A stretch of DNA of 33,276 nt from Roseinatronobacter ekhonensis (lineage in GTDB: Bacteria > Pseudomonadota > Alphaproteobacteria > Rhodobacterales > Rhodobacteraceae), in contig NZ_UIHC01000036.1 of the NCBI RefSeq assembly GCF_900499075.1, positions 1 through 33,276 of the forward strand, written 5' to 3'. The notes below the pieces were generated by a model that saw only the letters and a list, made by a program, of their open reading frames with translations, was not told the origin of the DNA and searched no databases. Both the position numbers and the translations under genes were made by a program. Position 1 is the first letter of the stretch; every line of letters begins with the position of its first letter. Below are positions 7,864 through 15,818 of the stretch, one piece after another.

Positions 7864-8601
7864 ATGAAAAAACTGATCCTCGGCCTTGCCCTGACCGCCT
7901 TCGGCACTGGCACGGCACTGGCCCAAGACGTGGTGCGCATGGGGTCGGAAGGGGCCTACCCTCCGTATAACTTCATCAACGATGCGACAGGCGAGCTTGA
8001 CGGGTTCGAGCGTGAACTGGGCGACGCGATTTGCGAGCGTGCGGGCCTGACCTGCGAATGGGTCATCAATGACTGGGACACAATCATCCCCAATCTGGTG
8101 TCGGGCAATTACGATACCATCATGGCTGGCATGAGCATCACCGAGGCCCGCCAGGAAGTGATCTCTTTCAGCCAGAATTACCTTCAGCCCGAACCCTCGG
8201 CCTTTATCGGGCTGGCGGGGGCTGATCCAGAAATGACCATGACCGGCGTTGTCGCCGCGCAATCCAACACGATCCAAGCAGGGTTCATTGCCGAATCCGA
8301 GGCCGACTTGCTGGAATTCCCCACCCCGGACGAAACCATCGCCGCCCTGCGCAATGGCGAGGTCGACGCGGTGTTGGCCGACAAAGCGTTTCTGGAACCC
8401 TATGTCGGCGACTCTGGCGGCGAACTGGTTTTCCTTGGGGATGACGTTCTGCTGGGCGATGGTATCGGCGTCGGAACCCGCCAGAGCGACGACGAATTGC
8501 GCGCCACGCTGGACGGGGTGATTGGGGAAATGAAGGCCGATGGCTCTCTCAACACCATGATCACCAAGTGGTTCGGCGACGAAACGCCGCTGTTCGAGTA
8601 A
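7864..8601 (+). CDS. Periplasmic binding protein of the amino acid ABC transporter (SBP family 3)
   Basis: The 245-aa protein begins with a Sec signal peptide (MKKLILGLALTAF...GTALAQ, cleavage after ALA or AQ). It continues with the family 3 solute-binding pattern: MGSEGAYPPYNFINDATGEL, GFERELGDAICERAGLTCEW, and then NLVSGNYDTIMAGMSITEAR with the Arg that binds the ligand's alpha-carboxylate. Two Cys residues (in ICERAGLTC) could form the disulfide seen in LAO/HisJ-type proteins. Ligand is not predictable in detail: an amino acid or amino-acid-like amine such as an opine, arginine or ornithine fits the family and context. AACGGGAG provides the ribosome site. A strong hairpin directly follows the stop. 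Confidence 0.9.
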   Translation: MKKLILGLALTAFGTGTALAQDVVRMGSEGAYPPYNFINDATGELDGFERELGDAICERAGLTCEWVINDWDTIIPNLVSGNYDTIMAGMSITEARQEVISFSQNYLQPEPSAFIGLAGADPEMTMTGVVAAQSNTIQAGFIAESEADLLEFPTPDETIAALRNGEVDAVLADKAFLEPYVGDSGGELVFLGDDVLLGDGIGVGTRQSDDELRATLDGVIGEMKADGSLNTMITKWFGDETPLFE

Positions 8602-8610
8602 GGCACGCGT

Positions 8611-8633
8611 GCGGGGCCAACCCTTGGCCCCGC
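8611..8633 (+). promoter_or_regulatory. Intergenic RNA hairpin after the binding-protein gene
   Basis: GCGGGGCCAA (8611-8620) and TTGGCCCCGC (8624-8633) form a perfect 10-bp stem with a CCC loop in the 48-bp gap between the binding protein and the first permease. There is no T-run, so it is not a classical terminator. It is likely a 3'-end stabiliser or partial stop that lets the binding protein be made in excess over the permeases, as known for other ABC operons. Confidence 0.65.
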
Positions 8634-8649
8634 GCCACCGCCCGCGCGC

Positions 8650-9531
8650 ATGTTCGGCTTTTGCTCAGACCCCTCTACCCTTGACGGCTTCAACTGGTTC
8701 GCCTGCTACCTGACATCTGCGACCCATCTGAACTTTTACGGGGCGTTCGTGCTGGTGATGGTTCTTCTGGCCGTCACCGCACCGGCGGCGCTTGGCATGG
8801 GGATGCTGGGCGCACTCGCGCTGCGGTCGCGCCTGTGGCCGCTTCAGGGGTTCGGCAAAATCTACGTCAATATCGTGCGCGGTGTGCCCGATATCGTGTT
8901 CTTCCTGTTCGTGCCCATCGCGCTGGGGCAAGGGCTGGAATGGATGCTGCATCAGGTCCGCTGCCCCGACTGGTCCGAACCGATCCGTCAGGGCACCGAT
9001 TTTCTGGTCTGCCCCGAAGCCAAGATTCCGCCCAACGGCTCGCCGCAATGGCTGTATACCACCTATTCCTTCGGCATGGCGGTGCTGGCTTTCGCGCTGG
9101 TCTTCGGCGCATTTGTGGCCAACACGCTGCACGGCGCAATGCAAGCCGTGCCACGCGCCCAGGTCGAAACCGCCGAAGCTTATGGCATGACGCGCAGGCA
9201 AGCCTTTCGCCGCGTGGTGCTGCCGCAGATGTGGGTTTATGCGCTGCCGGGCCTGTCGAATATCTGGCAAATCCTGATCAAGGCGACGCCGCTTCTGTTC
9301 CTGCTGGGGCTGCAAGACATCGTCTATTGGGCGCGCGAATTGGGCGGGCAGAAAACTTCGCTTTTCAGTTATCCGCATCCCGATTGGCGCATGTGGTATT
9401 TTCTGGCGCTGCTGGTGTTTTACCTGTTCCTGACATGGGTGTCTGAGCGGGTCTTTGCATGGCTGGGCCGCCGCCTGTCGCATGGTCAGGCCACCGCCGC
9501 GGGTGAACGCCTGCGAAAGGCGGGCGCATGA
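8650..9531 (+). CDS. Amino acid ABC transporter permease (HisQ/OccQ type)
   Basis: This 293-aa inner-membrane permease of the His/Glu/Gln/Arg/opine family has about five or six hydrophobic segments. It carries the cytoplasmic EAA loop AEAYGMTRRQAFRRVVLPQM, which docks with the ATPase, and an upstream INIVRGVPDIVFFLF-like segment with RGVP typical of the family (usually RGTP). It is longer than most HisQ proteins (about 230 aa) because of a roughly 40-residue periplasmic insertion around HQVRCPDWSEPIRQG with two Cys residues. Its stop overlaps the start of the next gene (ATGA). Confidence 0.9.
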   Translation: MFGFCSDPSTLDGFNWFACYLTSATHLNFYGAFVLVMVLLAVTAPAALGMGMLGALALRSRLWPLQGFGKIYVNIVRGVPDIVFFLFVPIALGQGLEWMLHQVRCPDWSEPIRQGTDFLVCPEAKIPPNGSPQWLYTTYSFGMAVLAFALVFGAFVANTLHGAMQAVPRAQVETAEAYGMTRRQAFRRVVLPQMWVYALPGLSNIWQILIKATPLLFLLGLQDIVYWARELGGQKTSLFSYPHPDWRMWYFLALLVFYLFLTWVSERVFAWLGRRLSHGQATAAGERLRKAGA

Positions 9532-10379
9532 GAACCTGTTGGGAGAGCTTTGAGGCGTATGCTTTCCGCGCGCTTGGGCGCGAGTTTGGTGAACGGCTGT
9601 TGCCACGCGGGCTGGACATTGCCTTTTGCGATCAGGTCTTCCTGATCGGGTCGGGCCTGATCTGGAACGTCTATTTCGCCGCTCTTGCCATTGCCATCGG
9701 CTTTGGTCTGGCCGTGGCGGTGGCCATGGCCCGGTTCAGCGAAAAGGCATGGGTGTCACGCGCCGCCGCGATCTTCATCTTCGTGTTTCGCGGCTCACCC
9801 TTGTTTATCCAGTTCTTCTTCTTTTACGCCGCTTTTGTGCTGCTCCCCCGCAACGGCATAGATATTCCCTTGGGTTTTATCACGCTGACGGTCGACACTT
9901 CGGCTCTGACCACGGCGCAGGTGGGGGGCGTTCTGGTGCTGGTGCTGAACACCACCGCCTATTCGGCGGAACTGTTTTACGGCGCGTTGCAATCCATCCC
10001 GAAGGGCGATCTGGAAGCGGCGGACGCTTATGGTATGCGCGGCTGGACCAAATTTCGCCGCGTGATCTTTCCCAATATGCTGCGGCTGTCATGGCCCAGC
10101 TACACGAATGAAGCGATCTTTCTGACCCATTCGACAACACTGGTATTCCTGTCCGCCTTTCCCGCCCGCCAACAGGTCGGAGAGGCGTTTTACTACGCCC
10201 GCTATTTCGTGGATCAGACCTTCAACCCGTTCGTGGCCTACCCGCTTGTGGCAGGGTATTTCGTGGCGCTGACCTTGGTCATCGTTGCGGGCTACGGGCT
10301 GGTCGGGCGACGGTTGAACCGGCATTTGCCACAGACGCGCCGCGCGCGCTTCCGCTTCCGTCCGCAATACATTCGCTGA
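9528..10379 (+). CDS. Amino acid ABC transporter permease (HisM/OccM type)
   Basis: This is the second permease of the importer, 283 aa. It contains the RGSPLFIQFFFFYAAF segment (RGxP motif typical of polar amino acid permeases) and the EAA loop DAYGMRGWTKFRRVIFPNM. The start ATG shares ATGA with the stop of the preceding permease, implying translational coupling and a heterodimeric channel. The first 35 residues (RTCWESFEAYAFRALGREF) are a non-hydrophobic extension. A GS-like gene starts four bases after its stop, linking transport to the amine-processing enzymes. Confidence 0.9.
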   Translation: MRTCWESFEAYAFRALGREFGERLLPRGLDIAFCDQVFLIGSGLIWNVYFAALAIAIGFGLAVAVAMARFSEKAWVSRAAAIFIFVFRGSPLFIQFFFFYAAFVLLPRNGIDIPLGFITLTVDTSALTTAQVGGVLVLVLNTTAYSAELFYGALQSIPKGDLEAADAYGMRGWTKFRRVIFPNMLRLSWPSYTNEAIFLTHSTTLVFLSAFPARQQVGEAFYYARYFVDQTFNPFVAYPLVAGYFVALTLVIVAGYGLVGRRLNRHLPQTRRARFRFRPQYIR

Positions 10380-10383
10380 CAGC

Positions 10384-11706
10384 ATGGTGGATCCGGACAC
10401 ACTGCGCCAGATCCGCGTGGTCATTCCCGACCTGAACGGGGTGGCCCGCGCCAAGCGGATGCCTGCTACGGCCTTGCCCAAGCTGCTGGCGGGGCAAGCC
10501 AAAATGCCGCTTTCCGCGCTCAATCTGGATATTCGCGGCAATGACATTGCCGACAGCCCCCTGTTGTTCGACAGCGGCGACGCCGACGGCTTTTTGCGGC
10601 CAACCCCGCGCGGGCTGTTGCCCATGCCATGGATCGGGCCGGAGGCCGCGATGCTGCCCATGGCTATGCACCTAGAGGACGGGACACCCTTTGCGGGTGA
10701 CGGGCGGCACGCCTTGGCGGCGGTGGTGGACCGGCTTGCCGCACGCGGGCTGACCGCCGTCACCGCGACAGAGCTGGAATTCTACCTTATCGACGATAGC
10801 GCGGGCCCCTTCCAACCGCCCGCAAACCCCACGACGGGGCGGCGCAGCACAGGTGCCGCCACGCTGTCGATGCAGGTGCTCGATACGTTCAACGGCTTTT
10901 TCGACGCGCTCTATGACGGGTGCGAGGCGCTGGGAATTCGCGCCGATACCGCCACGTCAGAAGCAGGGCCGGGCCAGTTCGAGATCAATCTTGACCACGG
11001 CCCCGACCCGCTGCGCATGGCCGATGATACATGGCTGTTCAAGCTGTTGGTGCGCAGGTTGGCGCGCGCGCACGGGCTGGCGGCAAGTTTCATGGCCAAG
11101 CCCTATTCCGATGCATCCGGCAGCGGGTTGCACGTTCATGCGTCGCTGTTGGACCGTGACGGGCGCAATGTGTTCGACAATGGCATGCGCGAAGGGTCCG
11201 AACTTTTGCGCCATGCCATCGGCGGCGTGCTGGCGACAATGGCCGATGCCACGCTTGTGTTTGCCCCCCATGCGGGCAGCTACGACCGACTGGTGCCAGA
11301 GGCGCACGCGCCCACGGGCGTGGGCTGGGCGTATGAAAACCGCACGGCATCGGTTCGGGTGCCCAATGGTCCGCCTGCCGCGCGGCGGCTGGAACACCGT
11401 GTGCCGGGGGGCGACGCGAACCCATACCTTGCGCTTGCCGCTATCCTTGGCGGGATGGAACTTGGCCTGGCCGACGGCATCGCCCCGCCTGCCCCGCTCA
11501 CCGGAAATGCCTATGCCCAAACACTACCGCAGATCCCGGCCAATTGGGACGCAGCGATCACGCGCTTCGCAGCATCCAAGCTGATGCCGCGCTTGTTCCC
11601 GTTGCGGCTGATCGACAATTTCACCCGCACCAAGCGCCAAGAGATCGCGGCTCTTGGCGGGGCAGACCCGCAAGAACTGCTGACGCTCTACCTTGACAGT
11701 CTGTAG
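10384..11706 (+). CDS. Glutamine synthetase-like gamma-glutamyl ligase (first of two)
   Basis: The 440-aa protein has the N-terminal beta-grasp and C-terminal catalytic domains of the glutamine synthetase fold. Visible metal and nucleotide blocks are ATELEFYL (Glu pair), EAGPGQFEINLDHG, a GSGLHVHASL block (His of the n2 metal site), and YENRTASVRVP with the ATP/Glu-binding Arg. The adenylylation Tyr region of true GlnA is absent, and the start lacks the DLRFTD-type block of GlnA. Members of this PuuA/GlnA4-like group ligate L-glutamate to amines (putrescine, other polyamines, ethanolamine, alkylamines) using ATP. It differs strongly from the second ligase at 12486, so the two probably differ in substrate. 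It starts four bases after the permease gene. Confidence 0.85.
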   Translation: MVDPDTLRQIRVVIPDLNGVARAKRMPATALPKLLAGQAKMPLSALNLDIRGNDIADSPLLFDSGDADGFLRPTPRGLLPMPWIGPEAAMLPMAMHLEDGTPFAGDGRHALAAVVDRLAARGLTAVTATELEFYLIDDSAGPFQPPANPTTGRRSTGAATLSMQVLDTFNGFFDALYDGCEALGIRADTATSEAGPGQFEINLDHGPDPLRMADDTWLFKLLVRRLARAHGLAASFMAKPYSDASGSGLHVHASLLDRDGRNVFDNGMREGSELLRHAIGGVLATMADATLVFAPHAGSYDRLVPEAHAPTGVGWAYENRTASVRVPNGPPAARRLEHRVPGGDANPYLALAAILGGMELGLADGIAPPAPLTGNAYAQTLPQIPANWDAAITRFAASKLMPRLFPLRLIDNFTRTKRQEIAALGGADPQELLTLYLDSL

Positions 11707-11802
11707 CTGGCTTGCGGCTTTCTGGATGTCCGGTGACGGCCTTGCACGCGGGCCGGACGCACGATAGCGTCAAGCAAACCCGAACCCCGAAAGACCCATG
11801 CC

Positions 11803-12489
11803 ATGCAGATCGGTATCCTCGAATGCGGGCGCCTGCCCGACGAGATGAGCGCAACACTCGGCCAATACCCGCCCATGTTCGAACGCCTGTTGGCGGGCCA
11901 TGGCTTTCGCTTCCGCTCTTGGCATGTCGAGGGGATGGACTTTCCAGATAGCGTGACAGCGGCGGACGGGTGGCTTATCACAGGGTCGCGCCATGGCGCC
12001 TATGAGGATCACGCCTTCATCCCGCCCTTGGAAGCGTTTATCCGCGACGCGTTCGCGGCGCATGTTCCCGTCGTGGGCATTTGCTTTGGCCATCAGATCA
12101 TGGCGCAGGCCCTTGGCGGACGTGTCGAGAAATTTGCGGGTGGCTGGGCGGTTGGCGCACAGGATTATGACTTCGACACCGGTCCGATCCGGTTGAACGC
12201 ATGGCATCAGGATCAGGTCGTCACCCCACCCGAAACCGCGCAGACCGTGGCACGCAACGCGTTTTGCGCCCATGCGGGGCTGCTGTATCCCGGCCAAGGG
12301 TTTTCCGTGCAGGCGCATCCCGAATTTCCAGACTCAGTTGTGCAGGGCCTTATCGACCATCGTGGCCCCGGCATTGTGCCCGACCCGTTACTAAAAGCCG
12401 CGCAATCAGGTCTTGGCCGCGCGGACAGCCAGCCGGTTGCCCAGCGCATCGCAAGTTTTTTCAGGCATAACGCGCAGGTGCGGGCATGA
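11803..12489 (+). CDS. Class I glutamine amidotransferase-like hydrolase
   Basis: This 228-aa protein has a class I (triad) amidotransferase domain: nucleophile elbow GICFGHQ with Cys94, and HPEF with His172 and Glu174. It belongs to the single-domain GATase-1 group and not the peptidase C26 group of PuuD, although the fold and triad are the same. In the gene context it may hydrolyse gamma-glutamyl bonds, as PuuD does for gamma-glutamyl-GABA, or supply ammonia to a neighbouring ligase. The start codon has no clear ribosome site (GAAAGA about nine bases upstream). Its last four bases (ATGA) overlap the start of the next ligase, implying coupled expression. Confidence 0.85.
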   Translation: MQIGILECGRLPDEMSATLGQYPPMFERLLAGHGFRFRSWHVEGMDFPDSVTAADGWLITGSRHGAYEDHAFIPPLEAFIRDAFAAHVPVVGICFGHQIMAQALGGRVEKFAGGWAVGAQDYDFDTGPIRLNAWHQDQVVTPPETAQTVARNAFCAHAGLLYPGQGFSVQAHPEFPDSVVQGLIDHRGPGIVPDPLLKAAQSGLGRADSQPVAQRIASFFRHNAQVRA

Positions 12490-13841
12490 GCAACTGGCAC
12501 GACCAGATTCCCCAGACCGCGCGCGACTATCTGGAAGGGCGCAGGCTCGACGAGGTGGAATGCATCATTGCCGATATGGCGGGCGTCGCCCGCGGCAAGG
12601 CCATGCCCGCCTTCAAATTCGATGACAGTTCCAAGTATTACTTGCCCACCTCCATCTTTTCGCAAACCATCACCGGGGGCTGGGCCGAAATCCGGGACGG
12701 GACCGACCTGGAACCTGACATGATCATGCGGCCCGATTTTACCACCGCCACCGCCGCGCCGTGGACCGCCGACTGGACATTGCAGATCATCCACGACGCC
12801 GAAAACGCCGATGGCACCCCCATCCCGACTGCGCCGCGCAATGTGCTGAAGCGTGTGCTCGACCTATATCATGCCAAGGGGTGGCAACCCGTTGTTGCGC
12901 CAGAGATGGAGTTCTTTTTCGTCGGCCGCAACATAGATCCGAACATGCCGATCATCCCGCCGATGGGCCGCACGGGGCGGCGCGCGGCGGCGCGGCAGGC
13001 CTATTCCATGTCGGCCGTTGATGAATACGGCAAGGTCATCGACGACATCTACGATTTCGCCGAAGCCATGGGGCTGGAGATTGACGGCATCTTGCAAGAG
13101 GGCGGCGCAGGGCAAGTCGAAATCAACCTTGCCCATGGCGACCCTTTGGTGCTGGCCGATCAGGTCTTTTACTTCAAGCGCATGATCCGCGAAGCCGCGC
13201 TCCGCCACGACATGTTCGCCACCTTCATGGCCAAACCCATAGAGGGCGAACCGGGCAGTGCGATGCATATGCATCATTCCGTGCTGGACATGGCCACCGG
13301 CGCGAACCTGTTTTCGACCGAAGCCGGGGCCAGCACCGACGCATTCTTGCATTTCATCGGCGGGTTGCAGCGGCATCTGCCGTCAGCGGTGGCACTGATC
13401 GCCCCCTATGTTAACAGCTACCGCCGCTACGTTCCCGATTTCTCTGCACCCATCAATCTGGAATGGGGGCATGACAACCGCACGACAGGGCTGCGCGTGC
13501 CGATCTCGACGCCCAATGCGCGGCGGGTCGAAAACCGTCTGGCAGGCATGGATTGCAATCCCTATCTGGGCATCGCCGCCTCGCTTGCTTGCGGGTATCT
13601 GGGCCTGACAGAGCAGGAAGGACCGCGCGACGAATGCCGCACCAGTGCCTATATGGACGAAGACGAGTTGCCCCGCACCTTGGGCGATGCCGTCACCCTG
13701 TTCGAAGATGCGACTGCGCTTCACGAGATCCTTGGCGCGGATTTCTGCCAGACCTATGCTGCCGTGAAACGTGACGAATATCACGAGTTTCTGCAGGTCA
13801 TCAGCCCGTGGGAGCGCGAACATCTGCTGCTGAATGTATGA
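12486..13841 (+). CDS. puuA: Glutamine synthetase-like gamma-glutamyl ligase (second; PuuA type)
   Basis: The 451-aa GS-fold enzyme is closest in look to gamma-glutamylputrescine synthetase. It starts with the EVECIIADMAGVARGKAMP block, followed by APEMEFFFV, EGGAGQVEINLAHG (metal-binding Glu), GSAMHMHHSVLD (His) and WGHDNRTTGLRVP (Arg). The MDCNPYLGIAASLACGY segment is near-diagnostic for the PuuA/GlnA3 group. PuuA makes gamma-glutamyl-putrescine from putrescine, glutamate and ATP in the cytoplasm. The start overlaps the amidotransferase stop and the stop overlaps the oxidase start (ATGA at both), so these three genes are translated as a unit. Substrate remains an inference. Confidence 0.85.
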   Translation: MSNWHDQIPQTARDYLEGRRLDEVECIIADMAGVARGKAMPAFKFDDSSKYYLPTSIFSQTITGGWAEIRDGTDLEPDMIMRPDFTTATAAPWTADWTLQIIHDAENADGTPIPTAPRNVLKRVLDLYHAKGWQPVVAPEMEFFFVGRNIDPNMPIIPPMGRTGRRAAARQAYSMSAVDEYGKVIDDIYDFAEAMGLEIDGILQEGGAGQVEINLAHGDPLVLADQVFYFKRMIREAALRHDMFATFMAKPIEGEPGSAMHMHHSVLDMATGANLFSTEAGASTDAFLHFIGGLQRHLPSAVALIAPYVNSYRRYVPDFSAPINLEWGHDNRTTGLRVPISTPNARRVENRLAGMDCNPYLGIAASLACGYLGLTEQEGPRDECRTSAYMDEDELPRTLGDAVTLFEDATALHEILGADFCQTYAAVKRDEYHEFLQVISPWEREHLLLNV

Positions 13842-15133
13842 ACCTTCTGTTTGCCAATGACCGCGCGGGGCATTACCCGACCAGCTACTACGCCGCGACT
13901 GCCCACCCGCTGCCTGTGCAACCGCCCCTGAAAGGGGCTACGCGTGCGGATGTGTGTATTATTGGCGGGGGCTATACCGGCCTGTCGGCGGCGCTTCATC
14001 TGGCAGAACGGGGCTACAGCGTGCGCTTGCTGGAGGCGCACCGTGTAGGCTTCGGGGCATCGGGCCGCAATGGCGGCCAGATTGGTCCGGGCCAACGCAT
14101 TGAACAAGACGCGATAGAGCGAATGGTCGGGCGCGCGGATGCGCGCGCGCTTTGGCAGATGGGGCTGGATGCACGCGATCTGGTCCATGACCTGATTGCA
14201 CGCCACGGCATGGAATGCCCTGTCGCACCCGGCGTCATCCATGCCGACTGGCAGGCCGACGGCGTGCGCCACAGCCATGCCTATGCGGAAAAGCTGGCGC
14301 GTGAATATGCGTATCAAGATCTGGAACCGCTTGACCGCGCGCAGATACAGGACATCGTGCGATCGGACGCATATAAAGGCGGCGTTCTGGACCATGGCGC
14401 AGGCCACCTGCACCCGTTACGCTATACGCTCGGGCTGGCGAAGGCCGCGCTTGCAGCCGGAGCCGTCATCCATGAAAACGCCCTTGTGGTCGCGCTAGAA
14501 CGTGGCGCCAAGCCGATTATCCGCACCCAAACCGGGCATGTGCAGGCCGATCATGTCATTCTGGCCGCGAACGGTTATCTAGGCGGGCTGGAACGGCGGG
14601 TGGCGAGCAAAGTGATGCCGATCAACAATTTTATCGTGGCCACACAACCGCTGCCGGACGGCACTGTGCTGACCCGCAACCACGCCGTTGCCGATAGTAA
14701 ATTCGTCATCAACTATTTCCGGCTGTCCGATGACAACCGGCTGCTGTTCGGGGGCGGCGAAAGCTATGGCTACCGTTTTCCCGACATTGTCCGCACCGTG
14801 CGCAAACCCATGCTGCAAGTGTTCCCGCAACTGGCAGAGGCCAAGATCGACTATGCTTGGGGCGGCACATTGGCGATAACGCGCGCGCGCCTGCCCTGTT
14901 TCATGCGGGTCGCGCCCAATATCCTGTCGGCGTCGGGCTATTCCGGTCATGGTGTCGCGCTTGCCACGCTCGCCGGGCGTATCATGGCCGAAACCGTGGC
15001 GGGGCAAAGCGAAAGGTTCGACCTTGTCAGCAGGCTTCCGCTTGCGACCTTCCCCGGCGGGCAAAGCTTGCGCAGCCCTCTGCTTGCCCTCGCGATGACG
15101 TGGTTTGGCTTGCGGGACCGGCTCGGGCTGTAG
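13838..15133 (+). CDS. puuB: FAD-dependent amine oxidase (DAO family; PuuB type)
   Basis: The 431-aa flavoprotein has the dinucleotide-binding loop IIGGGYTGLSAALHLAERGY (GGGYTG at 43-48) with the ADP-binding Glu at LLEA, and the GASGRNGGQI block of the PuuB/OrdL group. Near the C-terminus, YSGHGVALATLAGRIMAE forms the FAD-isoalloxazine edge. PuuB oxidises gamma-glutamyl-putrescine to the aminoaldehyde with release of ammonia and H2O2. ATG 13838 is chosen because it overlaps the puuA stop (ATGA); an upstream in-frame start at 13808 lies inside puuA. The gene ends four bases before the convergent phaR stop. No PuuC-type aldehyde dehydrogenase is in the window. Confidence 0.85.
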   Translation: MNLLFANDRAGHYPTSYYAATAHPLPVQPPLKGATRADVCIIGGGYTGLSAALHLAERGYSVRLLEAHRVGFGASGRNGGQIGPGQRIEQDAIERMVGRADARALWQMGLDARDLVHDLIARHGMECPVAPGVIHADWQADGVRHSHAYAEKLAREYAYQDLEPLDRAQIQDIVRSDAYKGGVLDHGAGHLHPLRYTLGLAKAALAAGAVIHENALVVALERGAKPIIRTQTGHVQADHVILAANGYLGGLERRVASKVMPINNFIVATQPLPDGTVLTRNHAVADSKFVINYFRLSDDNRLLFGGGESYGYRFPDIVRTVRKPMLQVFPQLAEAKIDYAWGGTLAITRARLPCFMRVAPNILSASGYSGHGVALATLAGRIMAETVAGQSERFDLVSRLPLATFPGGQSLRSPLLALAMTWFGLRDRLGL

Positions 15134-15136
15134 CCC

Positions 15137-15676
15137 CTACTTGTTCATCTTGGACAGCTTATCCTGCAACTCTGACAGTTGTTTCTTGATCTCGTCCAGA
15201 TCGTCGCCAGTGGCCTTTTCATCGGTTTCGGGCGCTCCGGGCCAACCGGCCATCATGGTTTTCATGAAGGCTTGTTGCTGGCGCTGCATTTCGTCAAAGC
15301 CTGGCATGGCGGCCATGGGATTGGCGCGGGTCATGTTGTCCACAATCTGGGACTGCCCCTCTCGCAGCATTTCAAACGACATGGCCAGAAACTGCGGCAC
15401 AACGCTTTGCGCTTGCGTCGTGTAGCTGCGCACGAGATCGGTCAGCACTTCGATGGGGAGAACGCTTTCGCCACGGCTTTCATGTTCCGCCACGATCTGA
15501 AGCAGGTATTGCCGCGTCAGGTCGTCCCCGGATTTCAGATCGACGATCTGAACCTCGCGCCCATCGCGGATGAAACCTGCAATATCTTCCAGCGTCACGT
15601 AATCGCTGGTTTCGGTGTTGTACAGTCGGCGGCTGGCATAGCGCTTTATCAGCAGCGGTTTTGCGTCTTGTGACAC
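15137..15676 (-). CDS. phaR: Polyhydroxyalkanoate synthesis repressor PhaR
   Basis: This is a 179-aa regulator. The N-terminal DNA-binding domain (about 8-70) begins LLIKRYASRRLYNTETSDYVTL-like and is highly conserved in PhaR. A second PHB-accumulation domain (about 75-115) contains LPIEVLTDLVRSYTTQAQ. The C-terminus is Met/Gln-rich and ends in a short coiled-coil-like segment (DLDEIKKQLSELQDKLSKM). PhaR senses PHB granules: it binds nascent PHB and releases its operators, inducing phasin. The start is GTG at 15676 with GGGAGGGG a few bases upstream. A degenerate PhaR box 21 bp upstream suggests self-control. Confidence 0.95.
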   Translation of the reverse strand: MSQDAKPLLIKRYASRRLYNTETSDYVTLEDIAGFIRDGREVQIVDLKSGDDLTRQYLLQIVAEHESRGESVLPIEVLTDLVRSYTTQAQSVVPQFLAMSFEMLREGQSQIVDNMTRANPMAAMPGFDEMQRQQQAFMKTMMAGWPGAPETDEKATGDDLDEIKKQLSELQDKLSKMNK

Positions 15677-15696
15677 GAGGCCCCCTCCCTTGGGTT

Positions 15697-15707
15697 TTGC
15701 GGTGCAG
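15697..15707. promoter_or_regulatory. Candidate PhaR box upstream of phaR (one mismatch)
   Basis: TTGC-GGT-GCAG differs from CTGCN3GCAG by one base and lies 21 bp before the phaR GTG start. Known PhaR proteins repress their own gene, so a weaker site here would fit. Confidence 0.5.
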
Positions 15708-15730
15708 CAGAGCCTAGGGGAGGTTTGCGC

Positions 15731-15764
15731 AAAAGAAAAGGGCGCGCATTATCTGCGCACCCTT
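15731..15764 (-). terminator. Rho-independent terminator after phaP
   Basis: On the minus strand, AAGGGTGCGCA pairs with TGCGCGCCCTT over 11 bp (one G-T pair) around a GATAA loop, followed by TTCTTTTG. It lies between the phaP stop and phaR, so phaR probably has its own promoter downstream. Confidence 0.85.
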
Positions 15765-15818
15765 AGGTCGCGGTTACCTGTCGGGAGGAACAGGCCCGCG
15801 GGAGAGAACTGACGCGCC

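Noticed and set aside
7129-8277. Long antisense open frame (382 codons) opposite the importer ATPase and binding protein genes
   Set aside because: It mirrors strongly supported genes; its composition is that of a high-GC shadow frame and no domain is recognisable.
8665-9606. Open frame of 313 codons antisense to the first permease
   Set aside because: Gln/His/Arg-rich shadow of a hydrophobic gene on the other strand.
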